A stretch of DNA of 64,000 nt, taken from the NCBI RefSeq assembly GCF_014805625.2, contig NW_023998421.1, positions 6,765,426 through 6,829,425 of the forward strand, given 5' to 3'. Below, piece after piece: positions 1 through 12,056 of this stretch. How positions within the stretch are numbered: position 1 is the first letter of the stretch; each line of letters opens with the position of its first letter. Both the position numbers and the translations under genes were made by a program. The notes under the pieces are model-generated. The model made no database searches. It worked only from the letters and a program-made list of their open reading frames with translations, and was not told the DNA's origin. This DNA is from Glossina fuscipes (lineage: Eukaryota > Arthropoda > Insecta > Diptera > Glossinidae).

Positions 1-734
1 AAATTTGCGTAAAAGTTCTCTCTGAAAATTACTTTCAACAATTCAATTGAAAAATAAATGAAATGCTATTGCACAAGTCCGGGGTAGCCAGAGTCGACAA
101 AATCGTTTGATAATGCCAATTAAATTTGATTTTTTTTTATTTATTTGCTTTATACTTTATTTTCATTATTCACGAATACTCTTTATTCTCTGCAGCATGA
201 TTTAGTGAAGCGCGTTAATTAATTGAATTTTATTTCAATTCGATTTATTATTTCAATAACATGAAGACATTATTTCTTGTTGTATACTTTAAGTGAAATA
301 CTAATTAATTATATCTTATTGCACTTTAATTACTTTCTCTTTGTAAAGGTAGACAGACACACAATATTTTTATATGGCGTTGAATATTTTACGATGAGGC
401 TTTATATTTGATGAGAATGTATTATAGATACATAGAAATTGAAAATGAAAAAATGACAGATGAATCAAAGAAACATCATATGTATGTAGGCTTATGTGAC
501 AATATCTTAATTAAACAGTGATTAGGTCATTCATCTTTGTTCGCCCTATTGGGATAACTTTCATGTAGTTTCACTTTCTGACAGAGAAAATACGAAATGA
601 TAACCCGGGCACTTGCAACTGTCTAATCTTGTTGATACTTGTTTTATTTTCTAATTGTACAAGATAATGAGTTTTTATTTTCATACCCATCATCGAAGGA
701 TGAAAGTTGTGCTTATTTTGTCAAATCGTTTACA
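1..734. other. AT-rich DNA, nothing recognised
   Basis: No open frame, repeat copy or structured element stands out here. T- and A-rich runs dominate and stop codons are frequent in all frames. Confidence 0.6.
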
Positions 735-870
735 ACGTCCACAAGGAGGCTTCAGAGGTCACATAGTGTATAAGTACATTCTTCATTAGCGTCATATTTT
801 CTAAAACCTACTTAAGCATGACCGTCTCTCCGTTAATCTGTGCGCGTAAAGTCGGTTATAAACCTTCTCC
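735..870 (+). repeat. Dispersed repeat family B, copy 1
   Basis: The copy reads, in order, CAACGTCCACAAGGAGGCTT, CAGAGGTCACATAGTGTATA, a segment like TACATTCTTCATTAGCGTCAT, then CATGACCGTCTCTCCGTTAATCTG. The same order of motifs recurs near 40520 and 62905. The motif TATTCTTGATCAGCGT followed by CATGTCCGTCTGTCC is one I associate with dispersed repeats of drosophilid and other fly genomes. This copy is diverged and has no coding capacity. The ends are approximate. Confidence 0.6.
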
Positions 871-3024
871 TGGTCGTAAATAGGGGGCTATATTTTTTTA
901 AATGTAGCGGAAACATTCAAAGTTCTTGCAAGCATGTTGGTATTAAAATTGCGGCAAACTGTCCAAAGGACACGTCGATACCCATTCGGAGACCAACTAT
1001 GCTTGCAAAAGTTAAAAAAGTGTTTCCTTGAAGTAATTTGCGAAAATTTCCACTTAAAATCCTTCCTTAAAGCCCAATTCCAACAGTATTTATGGGTGAC
1101 TATTTTCAAATATCCGATTAACAACGAGATGGTAAAAATATAGCTAACCTGTCGATGAGAATGAAGATTTTTTCTCGTTGTTTTAAAGTTTAGCAATTTT
1201 TATTATCTAACTCAGCCGGATATCAATGTTTTTTTCAACAATGTCCTTATTTCTTATCCCTCTTTCATTTGATTTAGTAAATTAAACGAGGTGGTCACGA
1301 TTCTTATCTACGTGATTCCAGCTACTCACGCGAATATATTCATATTCATATAGGTTTCAGGTTGGTATTTTGGAATTTTATATGAATATAATTTGGTTGT
1401 TACCCATGCTTCTGGTCCAAGGACGAATCGCATTCATTTGGCAGCACTCTCCATTAAAAGGCTTAATTCAAAAGGGCTTTACATTTTTGTGCAAATATTG
1501 TCAAGTAATAAAAAGTGTGTTTGCATCGCACAGTTTTTATTTCCATTCTCCATACAAAGCCTTCTTTTATGCACAAAAATACTATCAACATTTGGTACTT
1601 GATGTCTTGATAAAATCAGTGAAACGTAATATTTTGGCACACGAAATGAAAGTGCAACACTTAAATAGAATGGAACCACCTGAAATGGAAACATGAGAGG
1701 ATTTCCTAGAGGAAGTAACAACAATTTCAAATTCATCCCATAGCATTGTGAAATTTAGCTTAGAATACCTGGATGATTAAAATCATTATTTTACTGTTGT
1801 AAGTTTGCAGCGAATGTGACTGTCCTTTGATTTTTGTCTCACGTAAATTCTCTCATGAGAGACTTTAAATGATTTAATTTTAATATTTTACCACGAAATT
1901 AAGTGAAGAATTGTTCGGGATACTCAATGCTAATCTTGCTTTAAAATAACATTTTACTTTAATGTAAACATTTGGGAAAAGTGAAACGATATTAAGACCC
2001 TAACGATTTCATTTGTAATGAATTTTTTTTTATTTTTGCTGACCATCAAATTCGTAATTGTATAACATATTGTAATGTATTTTGTTCTTCGTTTGTGAAA
2101 TTTACTTTGAACAATACATCTCTTAATAAACAATAGTCTTCTAGCGTGGTTTTGGAGAATTCTTACACACAATTTTCTTATGTTTATGAGTTTTATAGTA
2201 AACGGTTCTTTTCCAATAAATAAAACCCACTTCGATTAAAATCCATCAGAGTAACAAATTGAATATTCGATATTTATTTGACTTTATTGTTACTTGGGAC
2301 ACAACAATAAGTTTTAATGCAATAAGCAAACAGAACGACAAACTAATAAATATTAGCGATAATGGAGAAAAAGAAAAACATAAATAAATAAAAAGAGATT
2401 TGCTTATAAGAGATTAGAGAACTGAATTCCCGATAAAAAGCCATAAAATCCAAGGCGCATAAATATACATAAGTTCTGCGTAGACTAGTACTTCAACAAT
2501 GACAAGAAATTTTTTACTTATGTTTGCTGTTAAAGTAAAGCAATATTTTCCGATACATTGCATTCATTGAATGTTTTAATTCTTCAAAGTATGAAGGGCA
2601 TAAGAGGGAGAGAGCTTAGTTTGCCAGCCACACTCTCGTGTCGGACCTATTGTAATGGTTCATTTACTTTATTATAGTTACGAGTCATTCAAACTTTATA
2701 ATACTTTTAAATAATTCTCTTTCAAACTTGAACGAACTGAATGCAAAACTCTTAAGCGAATTTAAAAGCAATTCGAGTATTTTAATATTTTTAATTCTCT
2801 GTTGATATTGCCATGCCAACGTTTCCAATAAATTCGTTAATATGCGCTATTTGCATTTTGTTAACTAATAAATTTTAGATTTCTACTAATGAGAGCCCGA
2901 AATGAAGAGTAGGAAATATTAAGTTTCGTTCGTGTAATTGATTTTATGATTTCTTTGTTGCTAACAAACAGATATGCAGTGTAAGGACTAACAAAACTGT
3001 TTGGCCATTATGTCTTTTCTCTTT
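871..3024. other. AT-rich DNA, nothing recognised
   Basis: Open frames here, such as 1370-1696 on the plus strand, overlap others on both strands and show no family motif. I treat them as chance. No repeat copy was recognised. Confidence 0.55.
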
Positions 3025-3350
3025 ACACCCTACACCACATGTGGTACAAGCATAAATGAAGTTTGTGCGGATATATGCAATAGCAGGATCTGAGATAGAT
3101 CCATTTGCTATTATACCGATCGATTCATAATCATTTTCTAAACTTGTCCGTCCATCTGTCCACCTGTCTCTCTTCTTTTTGTGTTCAACATACAAGCCTT
3201 AAGATATTTTGATGAAATTTGGTAAATGATTTGTGCTGCCCCAAGGCCGAAAGCTATTGAAAATAGTCCGCAGCAGAGCAGCATTTTGGCCGCTTCTCAT
3301 ATAATGCCTTAATTTCAAAGTTCAAGTAGACCGTGCCTCATTATATTGTC
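3025..3350 (+). repeat. Dispersed repeat family A, copy 1
   Basis: The left end contains a perfect 12-bp palindrome, ACCACATGTGGT, at 3034-3045. It is followed by the family motifs GTTTGTGCGGATATATGCAA, TGAGATAGATCC, CGATCGATTCATAATC and TGTCCGTCCATCTGTCC. The right half (CCCAAGGCCGAAAGCTATTG, then AAAATAGTCCG and CATATAATGCC) matches the right halves of other copies. It is non-coding and strongly diverged, so probably old. Confidence 0.8.
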
Positions 3351-4497
3351 TTTTCCTTATTTCTAGTCTAAGGTAGATCTTACAATTATTTGAAGTACAG
3401 CAGCTATGTACAACTAATACTTTACCATTGTCGTCATTTTTCCTTTTTTAATATGTGTTCGGTACAACTTTTGATAGTTTTAAACAAGAAGCACTTTATA
3501 ACAGTCCCCAACAACTTGGCGTTTCGCGTTCAAGCGTCGCTCAGATTCATTGTATGTCGTTGATGTGATGATCTTAATCGGGCTTCCGTGAATGCGCGCC
3601 TATTTTTTAGTGGACTTTTACTATCTCACGTATGTTATGCTCTCGCTTAATATCTATCTTTATATCCAATTTGAAGAGCTTGTCCAGCGGCCAGCTTTTA
3701 TCCATATTTATTCTGTGCAATAATTTGCAGTCCGCAATGCACACTTTAGAATTTAATCGTTATACGATAAGTTGCGTCTCTAAGCTGGCGCCTCGAAAAA
3801 TTGAGATTAAAATCGGTGAGAAAAAGTTGCGTTTGTCCAGACAGTTAAACACTTACTTGCTAAATAAAGTGATATAAAGTGATACAAACCTAACGAAAAA
3901 CTTTGAATCTTTCCTTTGCGGAGAACCGCATATAATCGAGAATATCAATAGTTTTGTGTTCGTATATATTTCATCGAATTTTTTTTTGGAAGTCATACTG
4001 AATTTGTTCGATGTAATTTATGACAGAAAGTGATAAATGAGCACACATTGGATTCGTTTCCATTAAATCTAATGACGCCGTCATCATCATTAAATCACAA
4101 AGAGTAAAACAAGATGATAAATATCGTCTGATGACATTCAAATTTTATGAGTAAGCTGACATGCTTACTAAATGTGGTACACGTTTTTAGTTGATCGAAC
4201 ATAATGCATTTACATCACTAACATGGAAAAAATGTATTACAACTAGCGCTTTGATGTCATCAGTTTCTGCTTAAAAAAAGAAGAATATGCTTGAAAATTA
4301 TTCGTTATAAAAATTTTACGTTTCAAAAGTTTTGCGAGGTTGGTTGCAGATATATCTGACATTAGAAAAAATTTGGGAAAGAATATTTTTATATTTCCAT
4401 ACATGCTTCAGTTGGCTGCAACATGCTTTTCGCGAGTAATGTTTAGTAGTTTCGATACGCGGCGTAAAGTGTGTGGTGTGGAGATCTTCAAAATTAT
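3351..4497. other. AT-rich DNA, nothing recognised
   Basis: No gene or repeat copy was recognised. The open frame 3632-3877 (81 codons, plus strand) has no motif and is within chance length for this base composition. Confidence 0.55.
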
Positions 4498-4735
4498 TCT
4501 TTTTATTACGACCGTAGAGTCAGGGGATGTCCCCTTTTCGTTTAACAAGGTCACGGTCAGACAGAAGTGAGGAAGGAGAAGGAGATAGAAAAGCAGCCGC
4601 TGGCACAGTCGTCCTTTGCGCACTGAGCCCACTATATCTGCAATAAAAGTAATCTCTACCGCACCGACATTTGAACTCGCGCACATCGTTTCCGTAGTCG
4701 CGATTCTTATCTACTCGGCTGCTCTTGCGGACAGC
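4498..4735 (-). mobile_element. SINE-like element, family C, copy 1
   Basis: Read on the minus strand, this begins with an A-box-like motif AGCCGAGTAGATAAG (4720-4706). The B-box-like GCGAGTTCAAATGTC (4680-4666) lies about 40 bases further on. A pyrimidine-rich tract follows, then GTGACC, the hairpin GGGGACATCCCC (4534-4523) and an A-rich end, TAATAAAAAG. The same order occurs at 15512, 18950 and 55545. Family C is therefore probably a tRNA-derived SINE transcribed by RNA polymerase III and spread by a LINE. The A box resembles GGCCGAGTGG of tRNA-Ser and tRNA-Leu. It might instead be the 3' end of a LINE, since the 55545 copy also has an open frame there. No named family is claimed. Confidence 0.6.
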
Positions 4736-5304
4736 AAAGCCTTGTCTTGTCGGATCTCGTTGTTTCAACGCTACAATATAAGCCCAACTTGTCATTCAAT
4801 ACCCGGTCTTTCACATGAGTACCATTTTCGGCAGCTTTCGCCACATTCAAATGATGATAATCCATTTGTTGGCTTTCCCCTCTACCTCTGGCGAGGTAGC
4901 ATTATTTCCTCGATCAGTGCAACCCACACTGACTTGCTTAAACTCCGCCATTCAATATTTTATTCGAAAAAGAAGCAAACTCTGTCAGAGTGGAATCTGG
5001 CTCAAGTGAAACTGCTTTACCAGTAGTATAGTATAATCAACTTTTAAACATACACTAAACATTGTATACTTTTTAAACAGAAGCTCCAAGGGCTTGCTAC
5101 TTCTGACCATACAATTTTCTTTAATATCTTACTGCGACCTATATGTCAGTTGGAATCTTTATGAGACTACCCTCGCATTATTGATTGCCATAAATAAACG
5201 ACTTGTTGTGTGTGCACACAGAAGAATGCATTAATTTAATATATTCCAATATATTTTTTGGTTTAATTTCATTTCATTTTCAGATATTCTTTTTTATATT
5301 CTAT
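4736..5304. other. No gene recognised
   Basis: The open frame 4616-5026 (plus) starts inside the SINE-like copy and runs into this stretch. It matches no family I know. I see no other element. Confidence 0.5.
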
Positions 5305-5440
5305 ATCCATTGGGTTCAAATTTCAAGTGCGGTGGAGCTTTTAATAAAGCCGAAAGCATTAGATGTTAATGCTTTAAGACTTTAGTCCTACAATTTATTC
5401 TCTGGCTAAATTTATAATAATATATATAATATTATATATT
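5305..5440 (+). mobile_element. tRNA-derived SINE, family D, copy 1 (5'-truncated)
   Basis: The copy begins near a B box, GGTTCAAATTTC (5313-5324). It continues with CAAGTGCGGTGGAGC, AATAAAGCCGAAAGC, CTTTAAGACTTTAGTC and TTCTCTGGCTAAATTT, and ends in a TAATAATA-rich tail. The minus-strand copy at 43570-43757 carries the same ordered blocks. No A box is visible upstream, so the 5' end is probably truncated or replaced. A 9-bp hairpin (AAAGCATTA / TAATGCTTT, 5353-5375) lies in the body. Confidence 0.75.
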
Positions 5441-5640
5441 TGATAAGAAGATGAGTTATGGTCTAGATAGAATGCCTTAAAAAAAAAGGGAAAAGATAAT
5501 AAAACGAATTTTGAAATTATTAATTTCAATTCAAATTGTTTGGTGCATTAAAATTAAATAAAATTATAATGCAGAAGAGATGGAAAAAATAAATTGAGAA
5601 ATAATAATACATATTAATCAAAAATATTAATATTATTGAA

Positions 5641-5744
5641 AAATAAAAAATGCCGATAGCCTGTGTTGCTAGTGCTCAATGTCTTTTTTTTAGTCTAAGA
5701 ATTCAATTCATTAGTCTAAAATTAAAATAATAATAATAATAATA
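5641..5744 (+). mobile_element. tRNA-derived SINE, family D, copy 2 (3' fragment)
   Basis: GCCGATAGCCT at 5652-5662, AGTGCTCAATGTCTT, TTAGTCTAAGAATTC and TTAGTCTAAAATT follow the order of the family D body. The copy ends in an (AAT)n run at about 5726-5743. The promoter part is missing. It lies about 200 bases after copy 1, on the same strand. Confidence 0.65.
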
Positions 5745-5819
5745 TGTTAAGTTGGTTAAAAAGTTTGCATCGTTCGGAAAACTTTAGGGGCTAGCTTTTC
5801 ATTTACCAATCCATTCAGA

Positions 5820-6290
5820 ATTATTTTCTAAATGGATTTAAAGTTGGTCCAGCACTTTGTTTCGGCTTGGACGTCTGCTACAGTAGTATTGGCCCGTATA
5901 AGTTTATTTTTCAGTCCCATAGAAGTGTCATAGGAGAATTGCCATGAAAGGCCTTCATATGCAGCAGAGATCTCGCTATTTTAATTATATTTTCTAGCGG
6001 CAATAAGCGACGAATAGTAAATTCCTTGACAAAAAGAAACTTTAGAGCACTTCGATTCACGCTTTGTGGTCCCTAACATATCAAAATTTCCACAAAGAAT
6101 TTGCTTGGTAGTGTGGTGTGATGTCTACTACAAGAACTAGCGAACCGCTGTATTAGGCGAAGAGACTTAAGATTTTGAGGAGTCAAGCTTGTCCGATTAT
6201 GACGTTCGAATTTGCTTTTGCTGATATGATCTGTAAATTCAGCGTACGAGGCGTCACAGTCGTTTTTTAATCCTGTCAAAGTTTTTACCT
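5820..6290 (-). pseudogene. Possible decayed coding sequence, unrecognised
   Basis: On the minus strand a frame is open from about 6290 to 6076, starting after a TAG and reading VKTLTGLKNDCDASYAEF. After one stop it stays open for about another 50 codons. A second frame over about 5970-5830 is open for 49 codons and reads like protein, for example SWQFSYDTSMGLKNKL and VADVQAETKCWTNF. Such a mixture of frames would fit a gene or retroelement broken by frameshifts, but I recognise no family. Chance is a real alternative. Confidence 0.25.
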
Positions 6291-8120
6291 AACAACTACT
6301 TAAGTTGTAGTGTCGTTTGTGCGGCATTGCCTGATGAATTGTAAACAGAGTATGTAAAAAACAGAGCGTTAAGGGAAAAAGATCCGTAATCCTCAGTCCT
6401 TTTATATTCTATATTGGAGATGCTTAGCATTTGCTTAACATGTCACATCATTGTGTTCTATTAAGTGTGCGTTGCTTCATTGAAACTTGTAATAAAACAA
6501 CCTGTCCACAATTAACGCATATTCAAGCAAACGAACAAAGTGATGATAAGATACTTTTCCGATTTCTTTGTTGCCATTAATCATATTTTTTATTGATAAA
6601 ATGAATATTGATAAAGTGAATGAAGCAATAAATTTAAGTAGTTTTCAGATAAACCTTCATCCCGATCGAAAAACGTTATTTAGAAAGACTTAGCCTTAAA
6701 TATTTCCTTTTCATCTGCTCGGCCACAAATTTTTGTTTCTTTGCAATGTAGCTACAAAATTCTATTTAGAGAAAGCCTGGAATTACTTGCGTTGATAGTG
6801 AATATCGAAGCTTTGTGGTTTAACGAGAAAGATAGTCCTGCGTGCATTCCGGTGTTACAATCTAAAGGCCTGCTATACCGCTACTATCGTTAGTAATTTT
6901 AGAAAATTTCGAAACTGTCGGGAAAATATATTTTATATGAAAATGTAAAACGCCAAACAGTGAATCTTTATGCTAAGAAAATCGTTAAAGGACACTTTTC
7001 CAATTTAAATACCAAGGTACCTGTGTCATTACATACTGATTGATGATGTTTAGAATTATGGCAATTACAACTTTCATGCCAATTTCGCTTGTTGGTTTTT
7101 CCTTTTTTAATTTTTTCCATTGTAACCCTGAAACTACCGATGTTTGTCTCATACCTTTTTCTACCAAAACGGATCATTTTGCCACAAATACAAAAATGGA
7201 GACAATGGCAGCTAAAATTCGTTATTCCACAGCCGATGTGCGCGTCAGGGTCACTTGCGTGTTCGCTACAAAACGCCCATTGGACGTGTTTTCTAACACA
7301 GTCCCAGCAAATGACTAAAACGTTAATATCAAGCTAAAGAGGTTGTTTCAGTTTCCTCTATACTATACGTACACCAATCGCACACATAGTTTGTAACATT
7401 ACGTTCTTAATCGAGCAACCTATGTTTTTGATACAATTTCAGCTTGTTGTCTTCGATACGATATCGTATTTAGAAAAGCAGATCAAGTGGAAAAGATTGC
7501 CTATAGGTAAAGCTTTTTTCGTGTCAATAAAATTCACCTAACAATGTTAAATTTTACATTCTTTATAAACTTTTTTTTGAAAGGGAAAGGATCAGCTTGA
7601 CCCACGCTGCATTTCTAGTAAGAAAAACCACTTGATATATTGCACTTTGCAAAAGGAAAAGGACGGGAAACTGCATTTTGCTCATAAACATCATTAGCTT
7701 CTTCACTTTTTCGGTTTCAAGCGCCCAGTTATCAGATTAAAAGACATTTGACTCAGCTTAGGTGATACTTTGGACACCACACTCACGACGTGACCTGATA
7801 GGAAATTTTCCTGAGGATTTTGCATTTGGTTTTGTTACCTTTGCTCATCTAACTTCTGAATATTCTGTGAAAGCAAGCTAAGAAAAACAGTTTCATATAA
7901 ACTTTGTGGCATATCTTATGCGCACAAATGTGTAATGAACGTCAATAATTTTGAAGGCGGCAGTCAGGTAAAAAATTTTCTACATTTTAACAAATAAAGT
8001 ATTACAAAATATCGCTCATAGCTTTGTTCAAATGCATTGAGTTTTCCCATAGCAGTTAATATATAGTGAGCAGAGAGCGATGCTGAGCAACAAAAATTGC
8101 AATTATTTATACATATGACC
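6291..8120. other. No gene recognised
   Basis: Open frames overlap on both strands near 6968-7337, a sign of locally few stops rather than coding. No repeat family was identified. Confidence 0.5.
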
Positions 8121-8140
8121 TGTGTGTGTGTGTGTGAGTG
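8121..8140. repeat. (GT)n microsatellite
   Basis: A run of TG dinucleotides with one interruption (GAGTG) at the end. Confidence 0.9.
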
Positions 8141-8891
8141 TTTGCAAAAACACTCTTCTTTTTCTTTATACCTTAATACTTAGTATATAGGACTGTTATA
8201 GATGTCGTGTGCATCTACAAGCAGACGCAATGGATGTCTATAGACGTCATTTACGAATTGAAACACACACGAGTTATGCCTTTCTTCTTCGAATTAAATT
8301 AAATTGAACACTAGACTGTAGCGAATTTTCTTATGTGGAAAAGAGTTTTCATGAAAAGAGAATTTTATGTAAAAACGCAAACTTTTTTAATAACTTGTTG
8401 CTAGTAACAGCAGCAAGAAACCAAAAAGACAAAGTGAACGCATAGAAAAAATCAGCTGAATATCTTTCAAAGTCTATTAAGAAGTCTATGGAGAAGATTT
8501 TGCATTTACAAAGCAATAGATATAAGTGTAATATAGGGGAATAGAGTTTCATAACACAAGCACACAAAAAATTCTTTCAAAAGCTCTTTTCAGTAGACCT
8601 TCTGAATAACGCAGTTGAAAGTCTATCACTCTTTCTTTTTTCTTGCTGTTCCCCAGATTTCCTTTTTTACACTTTTTTGATGAGATTTGCTAAGTGACTT
8701 GCAGAAAAACGTCTGCCAAATTTCTTTTTGTTGAAAAAAGGAAAAGAAGCCATTTTTTCATACATTCCTTTGACATTGAATTCTCTCGCTTGATTAAGAA
8801 ATTTTGCCGTCACATTTGGAGCACAAAATTTTCATTCTATTCGATTACTGATGCTTTCTGTCTTTCACTTAATGTGCTGTTCAGTTTTTGG
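8141..8891. other. No gene recognised
   Basis: AT-rich DNA with no supported feature. The open frame 8694-8960 runs into a family A repeat. Confidence 0.5.
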
Positions 8892-9210
8892 CCTACACCA
8901 CTTGTGGTGCAAGGGTATACTAACTTTGTGCGGCAGTATGCAACACCCAAAAGGACTTGAGGTGGGTCCACCTCTTATTATTCTGAATCGACCCAAGTTT
9001 GTTTGTCTCTCAATCCGATTAAAAGTCCTTCTCTCTTGTGTTCTTCTCTTTCTGCTGTATATGGGTCGCCAATTTCATCCATTGACGTATTTTGGCCCAA
9101 GAATGAAAGCGATTCGACCATTTCCCATATTGTGCGTAGATGTGAATAGTTTTTAGATGAATATCTGCAGGTTTCTGTAGGGTATAAAATGGCGGGCCGC
9201 GTCTCACTCG
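8892..9210 (+). repeat. Dispersed repeat family A, copy 2
   Basis: One of the best preserved copies. The left end is CCTACACCACTTGTGGTGCA, followed by AGGGTATACTAACTTTGTGC, TATGCAACACCC, GACTTGAGGTGGG and TCTGAATCGACCC. The right half has GGCCCAAGAATGAAAGCG and CATTTCCCATATTG. The right end is GTAGGGTATAAAATGGCGGG. Overlapping open frames (8851-9156 and 9019-9240) come from the repeat and are not genes. Confidence 0.85.
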
Positions 9211-11033
9211 ACTACCATTGGTCCCGTTACTATTCTTCATTCTTCTTCAGGTTTAATCCCAAAATTTGCAACGGATAAGATGTGGTAAAGCGATGTTAAG
9301 CCTGTGAACGATTTGTGAAAGATCATTCTTTTATGTTATTCCCTTACTCTGAACCACTTTCTAAATAAATTTAAGCTTTTGTTGCCGTTTTTCTATATAA
9401 TGTCTGTCCATGGTTAACTGTCTGAAGGAAATTTTCAAGATGAATATAAATCAAATACGTTGCACTGACCTGCTTAGGTGTAAACACGAACGCGATTGGA
9501 AATTTGATCTGATCGTAAAACTTTTACTATCACTGTATATTTTGTGAAAATAGTTTTATGAAAGCAATGAAAAATGTTATTAGCATTGTATTGTTAATTT
9601 TTCAGCATATTCAACAAGTGCGGAAAACTTGAGCGGGTTAGGTGAACTTTATGAAAATGAATTTTACAAGAAAACGTCTTTCCATGACTAATAAGTCCAC
9701 TGTCTTGTGACGCAATTTAATTTCATAAGCTAAACTCGCACTACATAGATCTCTCTCCAAGAAACTCTAATTTTTAAACGAAAATAGATGAAGAATAATA
9801 AGACCCTCGACAAAGAAATGAATTATACTTAATATGAATCGCATAGCTCTATTTTTACCACGACCGCCAATATTTTATGAAAAGTAAATCATTGTACGAG
9901 AAAAACTGAAATTTTTAGATATAGAATAAGTTTTTATGGTCCTTCAAGAAAAATGTAATGTTCGTCAAAAATGTAATGTTTGTTTGATAAAAGACATCAT
10001 TTATCAAATATTCGTAACGTCAAGAACACTTGTATCACAAAAGAATGAACGGTACTAAATTTGTAGTCCATTGAAAATCCATATCCCGGATATCTCTCAT
10101 AAAAGCGTCTCTCCGAACAAAACAACAGCCTATGTACAAGGAAAATACCCATTTGCCTCCTATTTTCCTAAATTTGGAATGCGATAGGCAAAGTCACGTT
10201 TTACTTCTGGATGTGATCGACAAAAAAGAAGTCGTCGAAAGAAAGTTCTAAGCAAGATAATATCCATCAGGTAATTAGCAGTTGCTAGCTCTTTAATCGG
10301 CCAAAGCTTTGTAATCCATTACTAGTTACTGCCTACGCTTAAAATCGCGTGTCTTGATTACAATCAAGGATTTGACAGTAAGCTCCTGAAGAAAGCTTTG
10401 AAAAATAATTATTTTGAAGACAAATGCATTCCTAGTTAATTGCTAATTTCGTCTAGGCTTCAGTTAATTTTGACGGTTTAGTTTCTCTTTGAAAAATTTT
10501 AAATAAATATTTTTAGATAAAGAAATGCAAAATTTATTTAAATCTACAATGATGATAACAATTTTTCGCATTCGCAGCATGTGTTCAATATGAAAGCATG
10601 ACTTGCTTTAGAAAACATTTTGACAAAAATCAACGTCATCGCTGAACATGTTGTGTGCGCACATGTTAAAAGCTGTTCTTTGTTCGCAGCAAAAGAATTT
10701 TTATTTGATTCACAATTTTTTTTTGCATGTTTTGCAGCCACCATTTTTTTTTTTTTTTTTTTTTTTTTTTGAATACGGACAAAGCCTAACTAACAATGTT
10801 CATGAAATCGAAGACATGAAAAATCTAAAGAAAATAGTAGAGAAAAAAAAATTATTATTCTTTGAGGTTTCTTTCGCTTACAGCACAATAATATTCATTT
10901 AATTCTCATATTTGTTCGCCCCTTTTCGAAATCCTATTTTTTGTGAACATTGCGGCGAAATTGAACACATAAAAAAAGGGGAAAATAAATTAAAAGAAGA
11001 AAAATTTATCTATAAGTAAATCTCTTATTATTA
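9211..11033. other. No gene recognised; short repeats only
   Basis: A short tandem duplication of about 18 bases (AAAAATGTAATGTTCGTC) starts near 9949. A long T run is listed separately. Nothing else is supported. Confidence 0.55.
10744..10770. repeat. Poly(T) tract, 27 bases
   Basis: The longest homopolymer in the window. It could be the poly(A) tail of a minus-strand retrotransposed sequence lying to its right. I see no AATAAA close by on the minus strand and no recognisable body. Confidence 0.9.
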
Positions 11034-11366
11034 TATCCTACCATACCATACCATGCGGTACAAGCGTATATTAAGTTTGTGCGAATGTATGCAACAGATA
11101 AAAGGGCTTGAGATAGACCCGCCCTTTATTGCACCGGTTATGTTCTGCATCGACCTAAGATTGTATGTTCGCCTGTCCGTCTTGTTTTCTTGGGTTCAAT
11201 TTACGGATTGCAATAGTGAAGAAAGAAACCAAGGCTATTGAAAAGCCGAATCGGTCGAATCGGACCTGGTTTCCATTATTTCCTATATAAGACCTTATTT
11301 TAAAAAGCCCTCACATGAATACAGTGGTTTAGGGTATTTAACGGTGTGTCCCCTTAGTGTGGTTTT
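11034..11366 (+). repeat. Dispersed repeat family A, copy 3
   Basis: The left palindrome is disrupted and partly replaced by a short CCATA tandem (11041-11055). The motifs GTTTGTGCGAATGTATGCAA, GGGCTTGAGATAGACCC and GTTCGCCTGTCCGTC are intact. The right end is TTTAGGGTATTTAACGGTG followed by CCCCTTAGTGTGG, as in copies at 22128 and 54205. Confidence 0.8.
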
Positions 11367-11714
11367 CTTTCTTCGAGTACGATGTAGCTTCAATTGAACA
11401 AATAAATAGGTGTCGCGATATGTGTGCATGCGTTTGTTAATACTTGGATTCAACGGATTAAAAATTCTTTTCATTAAACTAGTTTTCATTCCTCGCTGTT
11501 TCCTTTGTCTTTATATGATTTTAACATTTATTCTCCGAAAATTCTGACAGGCTCATCGTACTTTTGCTTTCCCAAATCAAAGCTTATCCATACGCAAAAG
11601 TTTTTAATGCTGCTTTGTGATACAACCATTTTTAACAGTGTCCTAATTATTTCCCTAAAGCTTAAGACAGATTTGCTTTCCAAAAAACATGAGCGCAACC
11701 GAAGTAAGGAGCAT

Positions 11715-12056
11715 TTAGCATAATGTACTTAGGCTTAAGCCAAAACTGCCGTCGGAGGAGTTTACATTGATCTTATTCAATATTTCTGATACTAACCGGT
11801 ACGTTGTTGGTACAAGTGAAGACTTGAATATATTGTAAACATTATACACAAACATATCCGTGTTTGTGTACGTTTTAGAGTGAGGTTCAACAATCTCATA
11901 ATACGGGACACTAGATGTAGGTGATGTTTCGTCGATTTGGCGACAGTGACATCGCGTCCTTGAGTCTTCAAAATGAATGCATTTTTCTTCCTTTTGTTTC
12001 TGGATATTTATATTTGATAGATGGAATGGCAGTAGATTTTGTCTCAATTGTGTCAT
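11715..12056 (-). CDS. Unassigned open frame, 113 codons from first ATG
   Basis: A minus-strand frame starts with ATG at 12056 and stays open to 11715; without an ATG it is open from 12149. It contains no signal peptide, membrane segment or motif that I recognise. Residues include a C/H cluster (RTRCHCRQ) near the middle. In DNA of this composition a frame this long should be rare but is not excluded by chance in 64 kb. A real exon, a pseudogene and chance are all possible. Confidence 0.12.
   Translation of the reverse strand: MTQLRQNLLPFHLSNINIQKQKEEKCIHFEDSRTRCHCRQIDETSPTSSVPYYEIVEPHSKTYTNTDMFVYNVYNIFKSSLVPTTYRLVSEILNKINVNSSDGSFGLSLSTLC

Noticed and set aside
4520..4795. Minus-strand 91-codon frame, similar in its last residues to a frame at 55584-55790
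   Set aside because: The likeness follows from shared SINE-like nucleotide sequence. The rest of the two frames does not align as protein.
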